The notes under the pieces were generated by a model that did not search any database, was not told the DNA's origin, and saw only the letters and a program-made list of their open reading frames with translations. Both the position numbers and the translations under genes were made by a program. This document shows, one piece after another, positions 1 through 12,993 of a DNA stretch of 64,000 nt; position 1 is the first letter of the stretch; the number at the start of each line of letters is the position of its first letter. The DNA comes from Polytrichum commune (lineage: Eukaryota; Streptophyta; Polytrichopsida; Polytrichales; Polytrichaceae): assembly GCA_950295325.1 (NCBI GenBank), contig OX485804.1, positions 62,032,533 to 62,096,532 of the forward strand, written 5' to 3'.

Positions 1-427
1 GGACTACCCTAGTGCCTCCAAGCAATGACGACACAAATTCTCTCCATCCCAAGGGAATAATGCTTTCACAGAGTATGCCTCTCATTATGAGGTTGGAAAA
101 AACCAGATTATTGCATCAGCATTCTCTCACAAATTTTGGATTATGTTTCCAAGCTTCACACCGACCTCTCATCACAAATTATCGTCTTAATGGATCACCA
201 CTCCAGTACATAGATTGTCATTCTTATAGAACTCCCCACTCCCATTCAAAATCAGAGTTTCATTACTAATAGGGTGTATTAAAATACAAGCATTTACCTT
301 TATTTTGAAAAAAAAACATACCTTATAATCTTTTCTACAAAGTTAATAAACCCCCCCCCCCCAATAAATAGGTCATGAGCGCACATGTATGCATTAATAT
401 AAGAGGGAGTGACCTCCCCAAGTCATA
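1..427. other. Intergenic DNA, no gene seen
   Basis: I see no coding signal here. A run of 12 C occupies 351-362. The short open frames have no recognisable motif and no splice context. Confidence 0.6.
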
Positions 428-654
428 CTCTCTCCATCCCAAAATGATTGTCCTACCCCCCGGAGTTTTTTGTCCCGAAATGATTTTCCAAGTTCAAATG
501 TTTATTGATTTTATTGATGTAGAAATTGTTTGGCACACCAAAGTGTTTGGCAAAAAATTTGACATCAACAAAATCAATAAACATTTGAACTCGAAAAACC
601 ACTTTGGGAAAGAAAACTCTAGGGGGTAGGATAATCATTTTGAGACGGAGGGAG
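428..654. mobile_element. Stowaway-like MITE (Tc1/mariner type)
   Basis: A 227-bp palindromic element. The left end reads CTCTCTCCATCCCAAAATGA and the right end, reverse-complemented, reads CTCCCTCCGTCTCAAAATGA; the match continues for more than 30 bases. TA dinucleotides flank both sides (426-427 and 655-656), the target duplication expected of Stowaway elements. CTCCCTCC-type ends are classic for Stowaway MITEs of flowering plants. The interior is also self-complementary, around ATTGATTTTATTGATG and its mirror, so the whole element can fold on itself. The overlapping open frames on both strands are by-products of the palindrome. It encodes nothing and depends on a transposase elsewhere. Confidence 0.88.
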
Positions 655-656
655 TA

Positions 657-2524
657 TAAAGTTTCAGATTGCTAGGAAATCCATAAGGAGGTTAATGCAG
701 TTGAGTTCATGGAATCTCTCACTACAAGCATATGAACCCCCCAGACAATTATCGTGGGTCATTGAAAATCTATAATTCTAGCATAGTGGTAAATTTGGCA
801 TACTTTCTTTCACCGACCTAGGATAATTGCCTAGAACTCATATGTTGGTAGTGTTGACATCATGTGATTTACATAGAATTGATGAAAGTCAGTGCTTTTG
901 TGAGCTATAGTGGTTACCTAAGCCCTCCCATAGCTAATAGTGTTGGTTATTGACTTTCTTTTTTTATCTCTCTCAACCAGTGAACCGCATTTTATTTTAT
1001 CCTTGGAAAAATATCATTAGTACTCATTTAGAAGCACAAAGTTGCTCCAGTTGGGTGCAAAAGAGTAAGTGCCGGAATTGGGTCATCGTTAACAGAATTG
1101 GGTGCCTCTGCCTTATGCGAAAACTCACCAACGGGGATGGACGCAAAGCTCAATTTGAGCGGTATTCGCCTCAGTGAGATGAAGGTCAGGGTGGTGATTC
1201 TCAACAGCCGCAATGGTCGCAATTCATTTAAAAAAATCCATCCTGGCTATGAAGTTCCTCAAATTCCAATCGCAATAGAGCTTGAGACCCATACCACTGT
1301 CAATCAAACTCCATCCTGGTACCTTCCAGACGCAAACTCGCATATACAAGAATATGGTGAAGTTCAATACTTACTTGAGAAATATTATATGATTTTGCTG
1401 ATGGGTTCGTCTCTTGGCAACTTTAATCTCCTCACAATGTTTCATTGAACTTAAGGAATCCGTAACTGCCCCTCGGATAAAAATTGAGGTGCTTTCCACA
1501 CGATTGAAGAGAAACACACTTTTCTGAGAAGGCTATCTGCATGTTCTTTGGAAAGTGCCTCTTGTCCTTCCATGAACTTGTGAGAATTGTTTGCTCGCAA
1601 GTGCAAGAGACTCACTGTCACCTACACCTAGCAGCAGAATAGAATACGACATAATGAAAAGAAGAAGAAAAGAAAAAGCCACACATTTATCGTGCATGGT
1701 CATCGGCGAATGCACTTTGAGTTGTGAGATTAATTCTAACTCGTGCAATTATGTCAAATTATCATCCTGCGGCAAACTTTACTTCAATGGAAGGTCCATC
1801 ATACCCTAAGTTTACAATCCACACCACATTGAACCAGAATCCCACACATGATGCAATGTAAGGCAATCTTCTTCTCGGGAAGACATAATGGCATTGAAGA
1901 CAACATGGATTTTTAGATTCCACAAATAGTTAGTAACAAAGTAGGGTTCCATACATAAAACCAAAATTACTTACAAAGAGTAATTTTGTTGGGCAGAGCA
2001 ATTTCCCGAAATAGATTTTACCATTCACATGTGTTTCCAAGAATTTCTCCATTCTCAAAAAATCTAATGTGGTAACAACAACTAGTTTCTGAAAATTAAT
2101 CCTGGTAGATGATGCTTTTTGAATACCAATGAATTGGGTTATGAATGTTGTGGTGCCCGTAGAATGGACATACAAGTTCCGGGGGAAGAAGAGAAAAAAA
2201 AGACTATGACAACGATCGTACAAAGAGTAGGGTGGGTACCGAAGAAGAGGTTTTGAGGAAAGCTTAGAATTGGGCTTGTGCTCAAGGGCGGGCTAGAGAA
2301 ATCCGATCAACCCAAATCCAAGCTTTATCCCCCTGCCCGTTGTAGGTAATTTGGACGTCGGGGTTTTGGATTGAGATGTGGAGAGTCTCGAAGTTGGTTT
2401 CTTCTTGAATACGAACGAGACTATGACGCTTCTCCTCAAAAAGCTCTGGGTGACCCCAACCCCCAATCTCTTCCTCTTCCTCTACACTCAAGAGCTTGCA
2501 TAAGTATGTAATCGATAGGCACAA
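657..2524. other. Intergenic DNA, unassigned
   Basis: No recognisable gene. The longest open frame (1098-1448, plus, 116 residues) overlaps a reverse-strand frame at 1028-1222. I recognise no domain in either, and this part is slightly less AT-rich than its surroundings. It could be a worn exon or transposon fragment, but I cannot support a function. Confidence 0.4.
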
Positions 2525-2527
2525 TTA

Positions 2528-2878
2528 GAGCAAGCCCAGTCGATCCTGGATCTGCATTTGCATCCGGGAATGAAAAGTGGCCTCCACCCAGAATGCAGAT
2601 GCAGACCCAGGCAAAACTGCCACTCATTCTACCTTACTACCTCAGAATTTCCTCTAAAATGAGTTGTAGTTTTTTGCGGCCCTACCGTATTGAGCTGTCT
2701 TTAGTTAAAAGCCGCCATGAAGTTGTTTGTCCTTAGCTGATAGCAGGCACCCTGCATATCTCGCCGAAATGCAGGAAGTTTTGCACTTCCTGTATTATTT
2801 TACATCCAATTTTAGGGTATAGCAAGGTGACTAGACCAATATCTTGCATATGCAGGTGCAGGGTCACTGGGCTTGCCC
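2528..2878. mobile_element. Tourist-like MITE (PIF/Harbinger type)
   Basis: A 351-bp element with imperfect inverted ends: GAGCAAGCCCAGT on the left, GGGCAAGCCCAGT (reverse complement) on the right, with weaker similarity further in around TGCATTTGCA and TGCATATGCA. Direct TTA repeats flank it at 2525-2527 and 2879-2881, the three-base target duplication of PIF/Harbinger elements. The reverse-strand open frames over 2282-2627 cross the element edge and do not look like genes. No transposase is encoded. Confidence 0.78.
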
Positions 2879-5800
2879 TTACATCTCCCATCAGCTACGC
2901 ACAGTGTTATCATGTCATTGGAATCTAATGGACCTGCAACTCCTACATTAACTAAGTAAGATGTTGTATCTCTCGCAACCAATCACTGACGTTGCTCTTG
3001 GAGCCTACAAACCTACGCAAAACCTGGAGAGTGGAGAATTGAGCAGCAACTTCGGTGATATGGATGCGTTTTACAAAGTGCAGCTAGGCTTCCAGGTAGG
3101 CTCAGCACTACTTATTAAGCAGCGATGGTGGGAAAGCCAACTAAATCCTAGCTACAATTACCCTAAAAACTCCAGTGGTAGTGTCAAGTGAGCACATACC
3201 CTGATTGAACTTTGTTGCTCTAGCGTTGGTTCATAAGTTGGAGTTGGGGACAAACAACTGTGGTGTTTTTCTAGAGAACAAATTTGTTGTGGGTGGAACT
3301 TCGAGAAGTAGGGTTCTATGATATCTGTAGACAAATCAAGGTATCGATTGTCAAAGTGGTCCATTTGTCTCTGTTGTGGAAGTGTAGATGTTGTGAAGCA
3401 TTCAGTTCCTCATTGGGTTGGTATTTGTGGTGATATGAAGCCATTGAAAGTTACTTCAGATATGATTCTATAGATGTAACCACAACATGAAGATTCTTAG
3501 TCGGACTTGAGCTAGTAGATTTGATGATCAAAAGTGACGCTGCTTTATCGTATAGTTTCTTGTCCACTTGCTTGTATAGAACATGTCAATCGTAGAGATC
3601 AATTCTGTTGTTGTTTACGTTTCCAGAGATAGACAACTCCTCTCATGTCTTTTATATTGTCTAAGATGGCATGCTTGTAAAAAATTGGGAATCAATATGT
3701 GCCAAGATGATGAGAACACGAAAGCTTTAGCTTTGCTAAGAAAGAATAGTTGCCCAAGCAGCCGTAGTCACATATATCGGGGCTTGAATAGGACATCGTG
3801 TCAAGGGCATCTGTTGTAAAAATATCCTTGACCTTGGGATTGCATAGGCCTAATCACACGCACTTTATCACACATCATTTCTGTGGTTGCAAATGGCCAA
3901 AGGGGTAGCTTTGATTCTTGTCCATTGGTGTTACATTAATGAGATAATAAATGTTGTTCCAAGGGTTGGATAGTAGCGTTAATCCAAGGATCGAGTTGTG
4001 TGAATGGAGTTGGAGATTACCATGTCAATTGGGAATACACTCACGATGTTGCATGTACTGAGGCTAGTAAATGCTAAAGACCTATAACAATTAGTTTGTG
4101 AATATTTTGCAAAGATAATCTAAAATTGTTCATGTAAGATGGCGAGGAGGAGCTTGCTTTGAAGCAGTCAGAAGATGAAGACGAAGGTGTCGGTACATGA
4201 GAGCTTGCCACTTGACTACGCTTGGTATTCATGCCTGTAATTAGGGCCTCGGTTCTTGGAAACCTATTGTTTAGACACTAACGTGATGCAAGTCATTGTT
4301 AGAGGAGGCTCTCATGAGGCATGTCTTGCTCTGTGAATTTGTGATTGTGAAAATTTGACTATATATTGTGGGGTTGCATTTTTGTCTTACGAGCAAGCAA
4401 TGATTATTGTGGATAATGTTGGATCAAATGTAGTTCTAGGCATCTTACCACTTGCAAACGAGCTCCTCCAATGAGGTACAACGGTCTAGGTCTAATTTCT
4501 GACTATGTTTTCTTATTGTTATTTTTTTTCCCACTCTCTAATGGTTACAAGTTTTAGCATTTTTTTTAGGCAACCTAGTGCTTCGGATGTGGCTCTAGGT
4601 AATCAAGTACCTATTTGAAAGAAAAGAAAAAAATCACGTACTTTACAGATAAAGTTAAATATATTTAAGGTTTGCAAATTTTGTTGGGATTTACTGCTCT
4701 TCTAAGCAAACTTCTCTTGCATACATGAATTTCTTTGGAGAGCAAATAGACCTTATCATAAGATGTTAGTTGATGAATGTTCAAGGGATGTTGAGTTCAA
4801 TAACCAAAGTGCACCAAATGTCATTCATCTAGGAACTAAAATTTTCAATGTTATGGAATTCTACTTCCCAAGTCATTTATTATTGTTTTTCAAGGGCATC
4901 TATGATTTGAATAGGAATCAAAGTTTTGGCCTAGAAATAGGACTATATGTTGTAAGTATGAAGGTAACCTATTGTTGTATTAGGTAGTATGGATGACAAT
5001 GTATCTACATTTATGTTTACATGGATACATGCAAAATTTATTTGTCTAATAACCATGCATTGTCTCAATCTAGTAAGATGTTGATGTGTTCTCCTCATGC
5101 TAATAATATGTGTTTGATGTACAATTGCTCAAAAGAAGGATGTTGAGAGAACTAAATAGTGTTTTTTACCTACCCAGATTCCCCCTAGCACAAATAGAAT
5201 GCCAAGAATCTTTGGATAACCAACACCTAGAAGTAGTGAGGAAGTGTGAAAGGCTACATTGAATGACTCCTTGGTGGAATCTTTGCAATTCCCCTACATT
5301 GGTGACAATCTTCAATTGATTGCCGAAAATCAAATACTTGCATCTAAAAAATCTTCATTGATCAAGAAACTAAGAAAGGCATAAGTATTTCAAGAAGCTC
5401 TTAATTGGACATTTACAAATCAATTTTCAATTGAATCATTGTACTATGAAGTTGTTGATGCGGAAGGAGGTGCAAATCGGTTAATTCCAGGCCCATTGAA
5501 GCACAAATCAAGCACTGTGATTTGAAAACAAATTATGGAGTTGCAATTGATGGTTGGAAGCTTCATTGGGATGGAAATAGAGATGAGTTGTCAAAGGGTG
5601 GGCATTCACTGTCTTGTTTTCAATATATGAATATTGGTCTCTAGACACATTCTTAACATCCGGATGGACTTGGCTATCATAGTGGCAATAGTGAGATGAA
5701 ATCGGTGACATTGAAGCGGTTGGTGAAGAGTGGGAGACCAAATGGGAAGACATTGTTTTGAATGAGAAGATTGGGCATGTATGTAACAAAAATGCAAACA

Positions 5801-8800
5801 TGCAATCCCAACACTCTATTGCATGATTAAGTGTGATCCTTGATATGTTGACAAAGGATTCCACACTAATATGCACCATCTATCATTTATGTCCTTGATC
5901 AAGATTTGAACAGCTATCTAGGATACACTAATAAGATTACCAAGTGAAAAATGTAAGCAAGAATTTTGGATCTAGAGTGTTGTAAAAAGGTTTTGATTTG
6001 CATTTGTTATCCTTGAGAGACAACTTTGTTGATGTCCTATTCTTAGGTACCTTGATTTGAGCCCATATAAAAGCAAGAGAAACAAAGAAGTTTGATAGTT
6101 TTCTTCTCTTGGGCAATTTATTATTTAGGCATAAATTAGGCAATGTCCTTTGCTTTATAATTACATTTTAGCACATATATGGATCATTTTGTTGCAAGTT
6201 GCTGATATTCCTCATAGATTTGAAAGAGGATTGATGTAAGCTTTGTGGACTTTGTAACTCATAAGTCTCATTGGAAGGTCATTAAGATACATTCTCTAAC
6301 CTCCACATTGCTCCAATAATAACTGCATCATTTGGTCTTATGGGTTATGCATGTGGAAACTCATCTCATATGTGCATACTTATTTGACATGTTCTTTTGG
6401 CTTTGGGCATCATGGAGATTGGCAAGGCTCGTAACATGTTCATTCCTCGTTACCCATGTTGTTTGCATACATTTTTTCATTCAAAATGATTCAAAACAAT
6501 CTTAGGCATTGGCAATTTCTAATGTCCCTAGATAGATTCATTGTGTTTGCTTAACCTATAAAATTTTGCGGGTTATAGCTTGAATCAAATTCGTATTGTA
6601 AAGCATGAATAAGAAACTTTATTTTGTTTTGGCATACAGGAGAAAGTTTTAGAAAGTTAATTAAATCACATCCATGCGGTTGGAATACGAATCTTTATTC
6701 TTGGTCTCCACCAAATCATTTTACAAGCATTTCCTTCATAAAATAATGAAAATTCAAGATGTATCAAAAGAACTTTATCTCTAATATGATTGGCTAAAAA
6801 TATGAGTTGCATAATTTGGTGGGGAAAATCTAAAAACATTCATGTCACTGACATTGTTATCTTCCCAAAATAGCCTATTTTGTGACAACAAAAAATTAAG
6901 GGTTCTAACCACTTCAAGGTCCATATCTTAGAATCATTGATATGAAATTTTGATTGGTTTTCTCTAGATGGTCAAAAACTTTATTATGCCAAGGTGCAAG
7001 AAAAGACGGGGGGGGGGGGGGGAACTTGAGAAATATATCTCTGGAAAACACTCACAACCGTTTTTTAGCTTCTTGGGCATTTAGGGGTTTAATGTGAAGA
7101 AGTCTTCATTCATTTCATATCCAAAATCAAAGATAGACTATGTCCTTCTACTTAATTTTTTTTCTTATGTTGTCTTTTCTATTTCAAACCTGCAATGCCT
7201 TTCTAAGTAAGGATTACCATAGGATCATTTATTAAGTACTTGTTGATCTTAAATATGGCAGTTCACATTCACAACATACATTGATTGACTCTTTACATTT
7301 AGTCCCAATGAATAGACGTTTTGGAATGCAAATTGATATTAATTACTGACAGAGCATTGGATTCCTCATGATGTGGCTATGAAGATATTGATGGAGCAAG
7401 ATGTACATGATGAGGATTTGAAGGGATACACAAGAGAGGTAGATAAGCTATAAGTTATGTTTGGTTTGTAAATGAATGCATGTGTTATAATATATGACAT
7501 GCTTTCTTTACATGACCAACATATATGTCATACATATAGTTATGGTTGCAAGTAAACTAGACACTAAGAGGTTTTTTAGAATACATAATCACTACCCAAG
7601 TGGTAATCATTGGGTATTTACTTGGACCTATACATAATTTTTTGGGCATGGGTAAGAACCAAAGTGAAATGTTTGAAGTGTTTGAGAGGAATGACACAAA
7701 TGGGCATGTGTAACATTACAATCACAAAATCAATGTGTAGCCCCTAACTTGATAGGCAATGCTTCTACACAATATAAAGACTTGCATCTTTATCTTGGAC
7801 AATCGTAGATCATAATCCTCACTTTCTTGGAAGCATGCTTGTAATGTCATGGTTGCCAAGCTTTAAGTGTTCCTCTTGACTTAGTTAGATCCTAGCATGA
7901 AAATAATTTGAATTCACCAACTTCCACATCTATATCTTTCACTTTGGAATATCTTAACATCATCCACCTAACAATTTTCTCATACTCATTTGAAGGCCCA
8001 CTGTCCCAATGTGTGCGTGGTATACTCAATTGTAAATGCCTAAATAATTTTAGAGATCGAAGCTTGTAGTTAGATTTTTGCTATCATTTAAAACAACCAA
8101 AAACACCACCCAAGGAACTAAGTCTCATGGAAGATTGCCTATAAAGATTTATTGTCACATTGGAAAGTAAAGTTATAGCAATCTATGGCTCTTTACAGTT
8201 GACTCCTATTCGACAAGGGTGATTATTTATTGTTTACTCCCTTCAAGGTTCATTTGTGCTTCTTATATTCATGTGTGCTTTTGTTCTATATGCAGACTTG
8301 TAAGTGTTCTATTTCATACTTCCACGTCAATTGTGAAGCTCAATAGCTGTTGGAAATGGTCTTGGTCACTTGGCAATAGTCTACCCAAAACTTTTGTCAT
8401 AAATTTTTGCATTGGTCCATATATAGTTGTAATTAACATAACATTTCATTAGCCAAGCTTTGAACATTCATTTATAGATTATCTTTCATGAAAAGCTCCA
8501 ACAACCTAAGAAGGATAGTATTGCTAAGGTACATACACAAAGCCATCGTTACACATACCAAAATGAAACTCATGCTTTAGTTGAACAATGTGATTGGCCT
8601 CCTTATTGATCTTCATACTTGGATTAGATAACAATTGGACATCATAACTCTAATAGACTAGTTACTAAAGGGACTTCATGATGTATGAATTGACAACTTT
8701 AGTGGCGTTCAATAGATTATAGCCTTTCCATCTCTCTCAACTCTCAATTGTTTTTGTTTTTCTCTTGTGCAAGTTATTTGCTCATGTCTTGCCATTTTGT

Positions 8801-9208
8801 TCTCATTCACTAGCTTCATTGCTCTACTTTCTACTTAACCAATCTCTCCTATTCATTCAAATAGGTTTCAAATCTTAACCCCTGTCCTTCCATCTTGGAC
8901 CCCACTCTTAATATTTTAGTTCTTTGGCTGCAGTTGCTATTCTTTCTATATGCCAACATTGGCTATAAATCATGAGGATTATCTCCCTCTTATGATTTTC
9001 ACACACTCATGGTGATTAATTACACAAAATGACAAACAACTTCAACACAATATCATACTTTATATTAGCTATATTATGCTTGAATCAATGTCTTCTCCTG
9101 TCACATAAGATCCAAATGTGTGGCTATAATCCACTCAACAATCCTCTCACATGCATTGTTTACCAATCTATGGCTATATCTATCTTCAATCACCCAATCA
9201 CTAGGGCT

Positions 9209-9213
<5 letters not shown>

Positions 9214-9241
<28 letters not shown>
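9214..9241. repeat. CT dinucleotide microsatellite
   Basis: Fourteen uninterrupted CT units. The overlapping open frames (9029-9283, 9120-9416) read it as Leu-Ser repeats and are artefacts of it. Confidence 0.95.
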
Positions 9242-9244
<3 letters not shown>

Positions 9245-9995
9245 CATGTACCCTTCACACTACCTCAACAACTTCTATCATGACAATGCCAAAAACTACT
9301 ATGCCTCTCCATGCTTCTTGCCTATCACCTTGCCTTCTTGTAGCCCCGCTTGGCTATCCACTCTTGAAGTGGTTACAACTGATTATGCCTTCCTATTGCC
9401 AATTTTTCTCACTTAATATCCCTTTTCACATTTGATTAGTGTTTTGTTATTGAATGACCACTACTTATGGATGAAAAGAAAAGACTATGGCCAATAAATT
9501 CATACTGCATAGCCCCTTATTGTAGCAACTTCTTCTTCCTTTGGTTTTCAACATAGACCGGTTGTGAACAAGATTATAGGTGCGTAGGGGTTTGAGAGAA
9601 GTCAATCTAAGCAGGAACAAAATAATGGACAAGGATTGCAAGGCAATGAATATTACACTTCTTTGGATCCTACTCAAGGGATCGTATCACATAATATAGT
9701 TTTACTTGTAGTCTAATGTTTCTAAAAGTATTTGATGAAAAATAACGATGATGCTCCTAGTTCTAGCTGTATGAATGTAGTTTTAAAATCACCTTGTACA
9801 CATTTCTTTAGATGTTCGCTCCAAAGCAAGCATATAGATTAAATTACACTTTATAATACATCTTTGATTTGACTTGGAACCCCAATGACTCAAAATGATC
9901 ATTTTCTTTCATTTCAGTTTACATAGGGTAATATAATGCAACATGATATTTTACTATTGTAATGAAAGTAAACGTGTAGGGGATAATTTTCATCG

Positions 9996-10022
9996 CCCCC
10001 CCCCCCCCCCCCAAAAAAAAAA
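9996..10022. repeat. Poly-C followed by poly-A
   Basis: Seventeen C run directly into ten A. It is one of at least six long C or G tracts in the window (351, 7008, 9996, 38878, 46168, 63712). Confidence 0.95.
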
Positions 10023-10461
10023 TACATGTTAATATTTTAAAAAATCATAAAAAAACTCAATATCCAAGTCTAAATAATACATATTCAACAATACACATGG
10101 TAAATTGAAGAAAACAAATTGAAAGATTATTTGGAAGAAAAAAAATCATGCTCCCTAAAATCTTATATCGTCATCTATAGTTGGGTGGAGCATCGTGGAG
10201 CCCTTTAATGAATTTGCGGAAGAAAATTTGCAACATGTCATTATCGTGTTGGTTGAAACAATAATGCAGATTTCTACATGGAACGCACATTTTGACAGGG
10301 CACTCAAAAGTGTTGAAGCAGAGAGGGAGCCGGCTATGGTAGACGGAAGTTAAGTTATGGGACCTGACAACCAACACAAGAAAAGTTGAATTGTTCAAGG
10401 TACGGTCGTGTCTTCTCCTCAACAATTAATGTTATTGTTGTTGGAAACTCTTCACCTGGCC

Positions 10462-10765
10462 AGGTACCCTGGATCTGCCTAAAAACCCCCATCGAGCGTG
10501 GCTCGGAGGTTAGGTTCGGGAGGGGGTGGCAGGGTTGGGGTAAAACTTGCCCCCTATTTTTTTAATTGGGTGGGGCCTTACTTAATCTCATGGGGGGCTT
10601 CCTAGAGTAATTTGGGGCCGCAAGACCCAAATTTAGCAAAAAAAAACCAAAAAAATCCCCAAGGGCCAAAACGGGGAGGGCCAAAAAATGAACCCCACCG
10701 AACCTGGCCTCCGAGCCTGACAGCTGCAACGCTCGTCGGGGGTATTTAGGGAGCCCCAGGTACCC
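10462..10765. mobile_element. GC-rich inverted-repeat element (MITE-like)
   Basis: About 304 bp with long imperfect inverted arms. The left arm begins AGGTACCCTGGATCTGCCTA; the right arm, reverse-complemented, begins GGGTACCTGGGGCTCCCTAA. Both arms go on to share a CCCCC-CGAGCGT block and a GGCTCGGAGG block. The middle is G-rich and C-rich, unlike the AT-rich surroundings. I found no convincing target duplication, so the superfamily is open. Confidence 0.7.
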
Positions 10766-11270
10766 TTCTCACTACTCACCACACAATAAGGGTCTTGAGT
10801 GGCTACCTTTTTTCCTCACTAGCCTAGCCCACCCACGTCTCCAAGGATATGCAACTTGTAATTAGTACAAGATGTTTAGCAAACCCAAATTGAGTAACTT
10901 AAGTAGCCACTTTCCTCATAGTTCATAAACAATATTATTCATGTTCAAAGTGGAGATTCTCGCGCTCATCAAAATGGTCATGTATGCCCCCCACCCACAC
11001 AAACCAAAAAAGAAAGAAAAGAAAAAAGGAAAAGAAGAAGAAGAAGAATGGTTATCACATTTTGATCATGCAATCCGCTGCATTAGACATATGTCTTTTT
11101 GATATCCATTCTTGGAGTCACACCAAATCACACACCACTCAAACATAGGTATCCTGATTTGTTTTTAAAAATATAATACGGGTTATCCACCTTATATGTA
11201 ATTTTCCTTACAACTCGTTTTTAGTATAGTTCAATTTTCATTGAGATTGAAGAGCGATATTTAGTGTCAC
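10766..11270. other. Intergenic DNA
   Basis: No gene. A purine-rich AAG/GAAGAA stretch lies at 11008-11047. The part near 11090-11160 (CACACCACTCAAACATAGGT) matches one edge of the dispersed repeat described at 21181-21350. Confidence 0.5.
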
Positions 11271-11632
11271 TTAGGGTGGGTTTGCGTTGGGGTCCCGGTT
11301 CAAGGAGTTTGAGGTCTGATACATCCCTTCATGAAACTTTATTTTCAAACTCAAGATTGGACACAAACTTGAAGATTAGTTTCTCAAGATAAAAGGATTA
11401 TTGTCTTGAGGTAGGACTACTGAGATTCGGTGGGGAAGTGGTGCCACATTAGAGCCACTTCAATTTCTCATTCTTTGGACTTGGACCCCAGTATAAACTC
11501 ATTGGGCCCAAGAAACTTCTCACAACCAATAGTTTTTCTCAATTTCCTAAAATTAAAAATATAAATAAATAGCCTTGGTTATGGTTTTAGAGAATAAATA
11601 CGCATATTGCCATAACCCAAACCCACACTTAG
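11271..11632. mobile_element. MITE-like element, GGGTGGGTTTG ends
   Basis: The left end TTAGGGTGGGTTTGCG is mirrored at the right by CAAACCCACACTTAG. The interior shares phrases such as AGTTTCTCAA and a GGACTTGGA(C/T)C block with 18051-19607, indicating a dispersed family. No coding content. Confidence 0.6.
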
Positions 11633-12990
11633 TTTGAAGGCGATCCATTATGTAACAATGGTGGTTGCCATGTGGAATTCAATGCATTCGTGATACCATT
11701 GACTGTGCCCAACCAAGGCCAACCACAAGTCAACCTAATTTCCCTCAATAATCCTATGGGTGGAGTGCATGGTATACACCCCCGTATGGAACAACCCATA
11801 CCCCTTTGCCAATGGGGTTTAGAGTTGAGAGTTCAAGAGATGCCCTTATTGAAGCCCAAATAGCTCCATTGGACTAAGGTAGAGGGTGCTAAAATTGTGT
11901 GTCTCCCCTTGCCAAGCCCTACAAATGGGTGGAATGTCTGCTCATGCAATGACATTGTACACACTTGTATGGATGGATTATGGACAATAATGAGATCTAC
12001 CATGTGCACTTTTTAGGATATATTTCATTGGTTTTATTGTCCTCTGAACATGGCATTAGGTGATTGCTCAAGGTATTAGTTATTGGAGGTTGCCAATATC
12101 TCATGCCGTAAAAGTGGTGTATATGGGAAAATCAACCCATAATTAGTGTAGCCCTCAAATGAAAACTAGGTAGTGTAGTACATGATTTTGGGATTATATG
12201 TGGGAGATATTACATCCCTTGTCAAGCGTTGTCAAACATGATCATGGTGTTCTTCCTTGTATAGTGCCACAAAACCGGATTGTGGGCAGAAACATAATTT
12301 AGTGGCCTTGAGGACGGCTTTCTACACTTGTTGAATTGTGTTGGGTTCCACTATGACCCACATGTAATAGTTGATCAAGGGGATTGTCACATGAGAAATT
12401 GTGTGCTCCATGCAACAATGATGGCATCGCCAAATTGGGGGTTATGTTTGAGTCTTGACTCTAATTGGCCCAACAAAGAACTTGCCTACACTAAGTCTTG
12501 CCTTAGTGTTTGGACCCTAAGTATGGTGATGGTAACACATGCTTTGTAACTCTCAAATAAAGGTAAGTTTCAAAGCTGCTTTGGGCAGCATGGACGTACA
12601 TTGAGTCAACAATCGGATACGCACATGCCAAATTTTAGTTGCAATGGACTCCCAACTTGTGGCGAAGCGCAAGGACTTGCACTACAAGAGAACATGGGAG
12701 GTTTGAAGGTGATCATGCAGTTGCCAAATGCTCGACTCGTTGCAAGTACAAAGTAACATACTCAATATGGACTCAGTGAACGCTCTATATGTGAGCCTCT
12801 CTAGGACATCACGAACCGCCATGGCAATGGAAGTAGAGAAGAGGGAGGTTGCAATGAACACATCGTTGTCAAAGATTTTGTATATACAAGGTGGTCATTA
12901 CTTACCCATCAACAATGGAGGAGGAGCCTAAACTAATCCCTCAACAAATTGCAACAAAGCAAACTTAGAGGAGGAAATATAAATGATGGT
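11633..12990. other. Intergenic, possibly old transposon sequence
   Basis: Open frames at 11672-11863, 12328-12549 and 12728-12931 (plus) are short and unrecognised. They sit directly upstream of the pogo-like transposase relic and might be the worn 5' part of the same element, but I see no motif that proves it. Confidence 0.35.
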
Positions 12991-12993
12991 AAT

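Larger units (their letters stand above)
2882..10461. other. 7.5 kb of degenerate intergenic DNA
   Basis: No gene can be supported. The open frames (for example 3583-3819, 4763-4987, 8219-8452 plus; 5508-5879 minus) are short, lack motifs and are closed by scattered stops. The stretch at 4.7-7.5 kb contains short peptide-like segments between stops that could be an old transposon I do not recognise. Simple tracts are 15 G at 7008-7022, a CT repeat at 9214-9241, and 17 C followed by 10 A at 9996-10022. Confidence 0.5.

Noticed and set aside
1098-1448. 116-residue forward frame as a gene
   Set aside because: No recognisable domain or splice context, and a reverse frame overlaps it. I could not support either strand.
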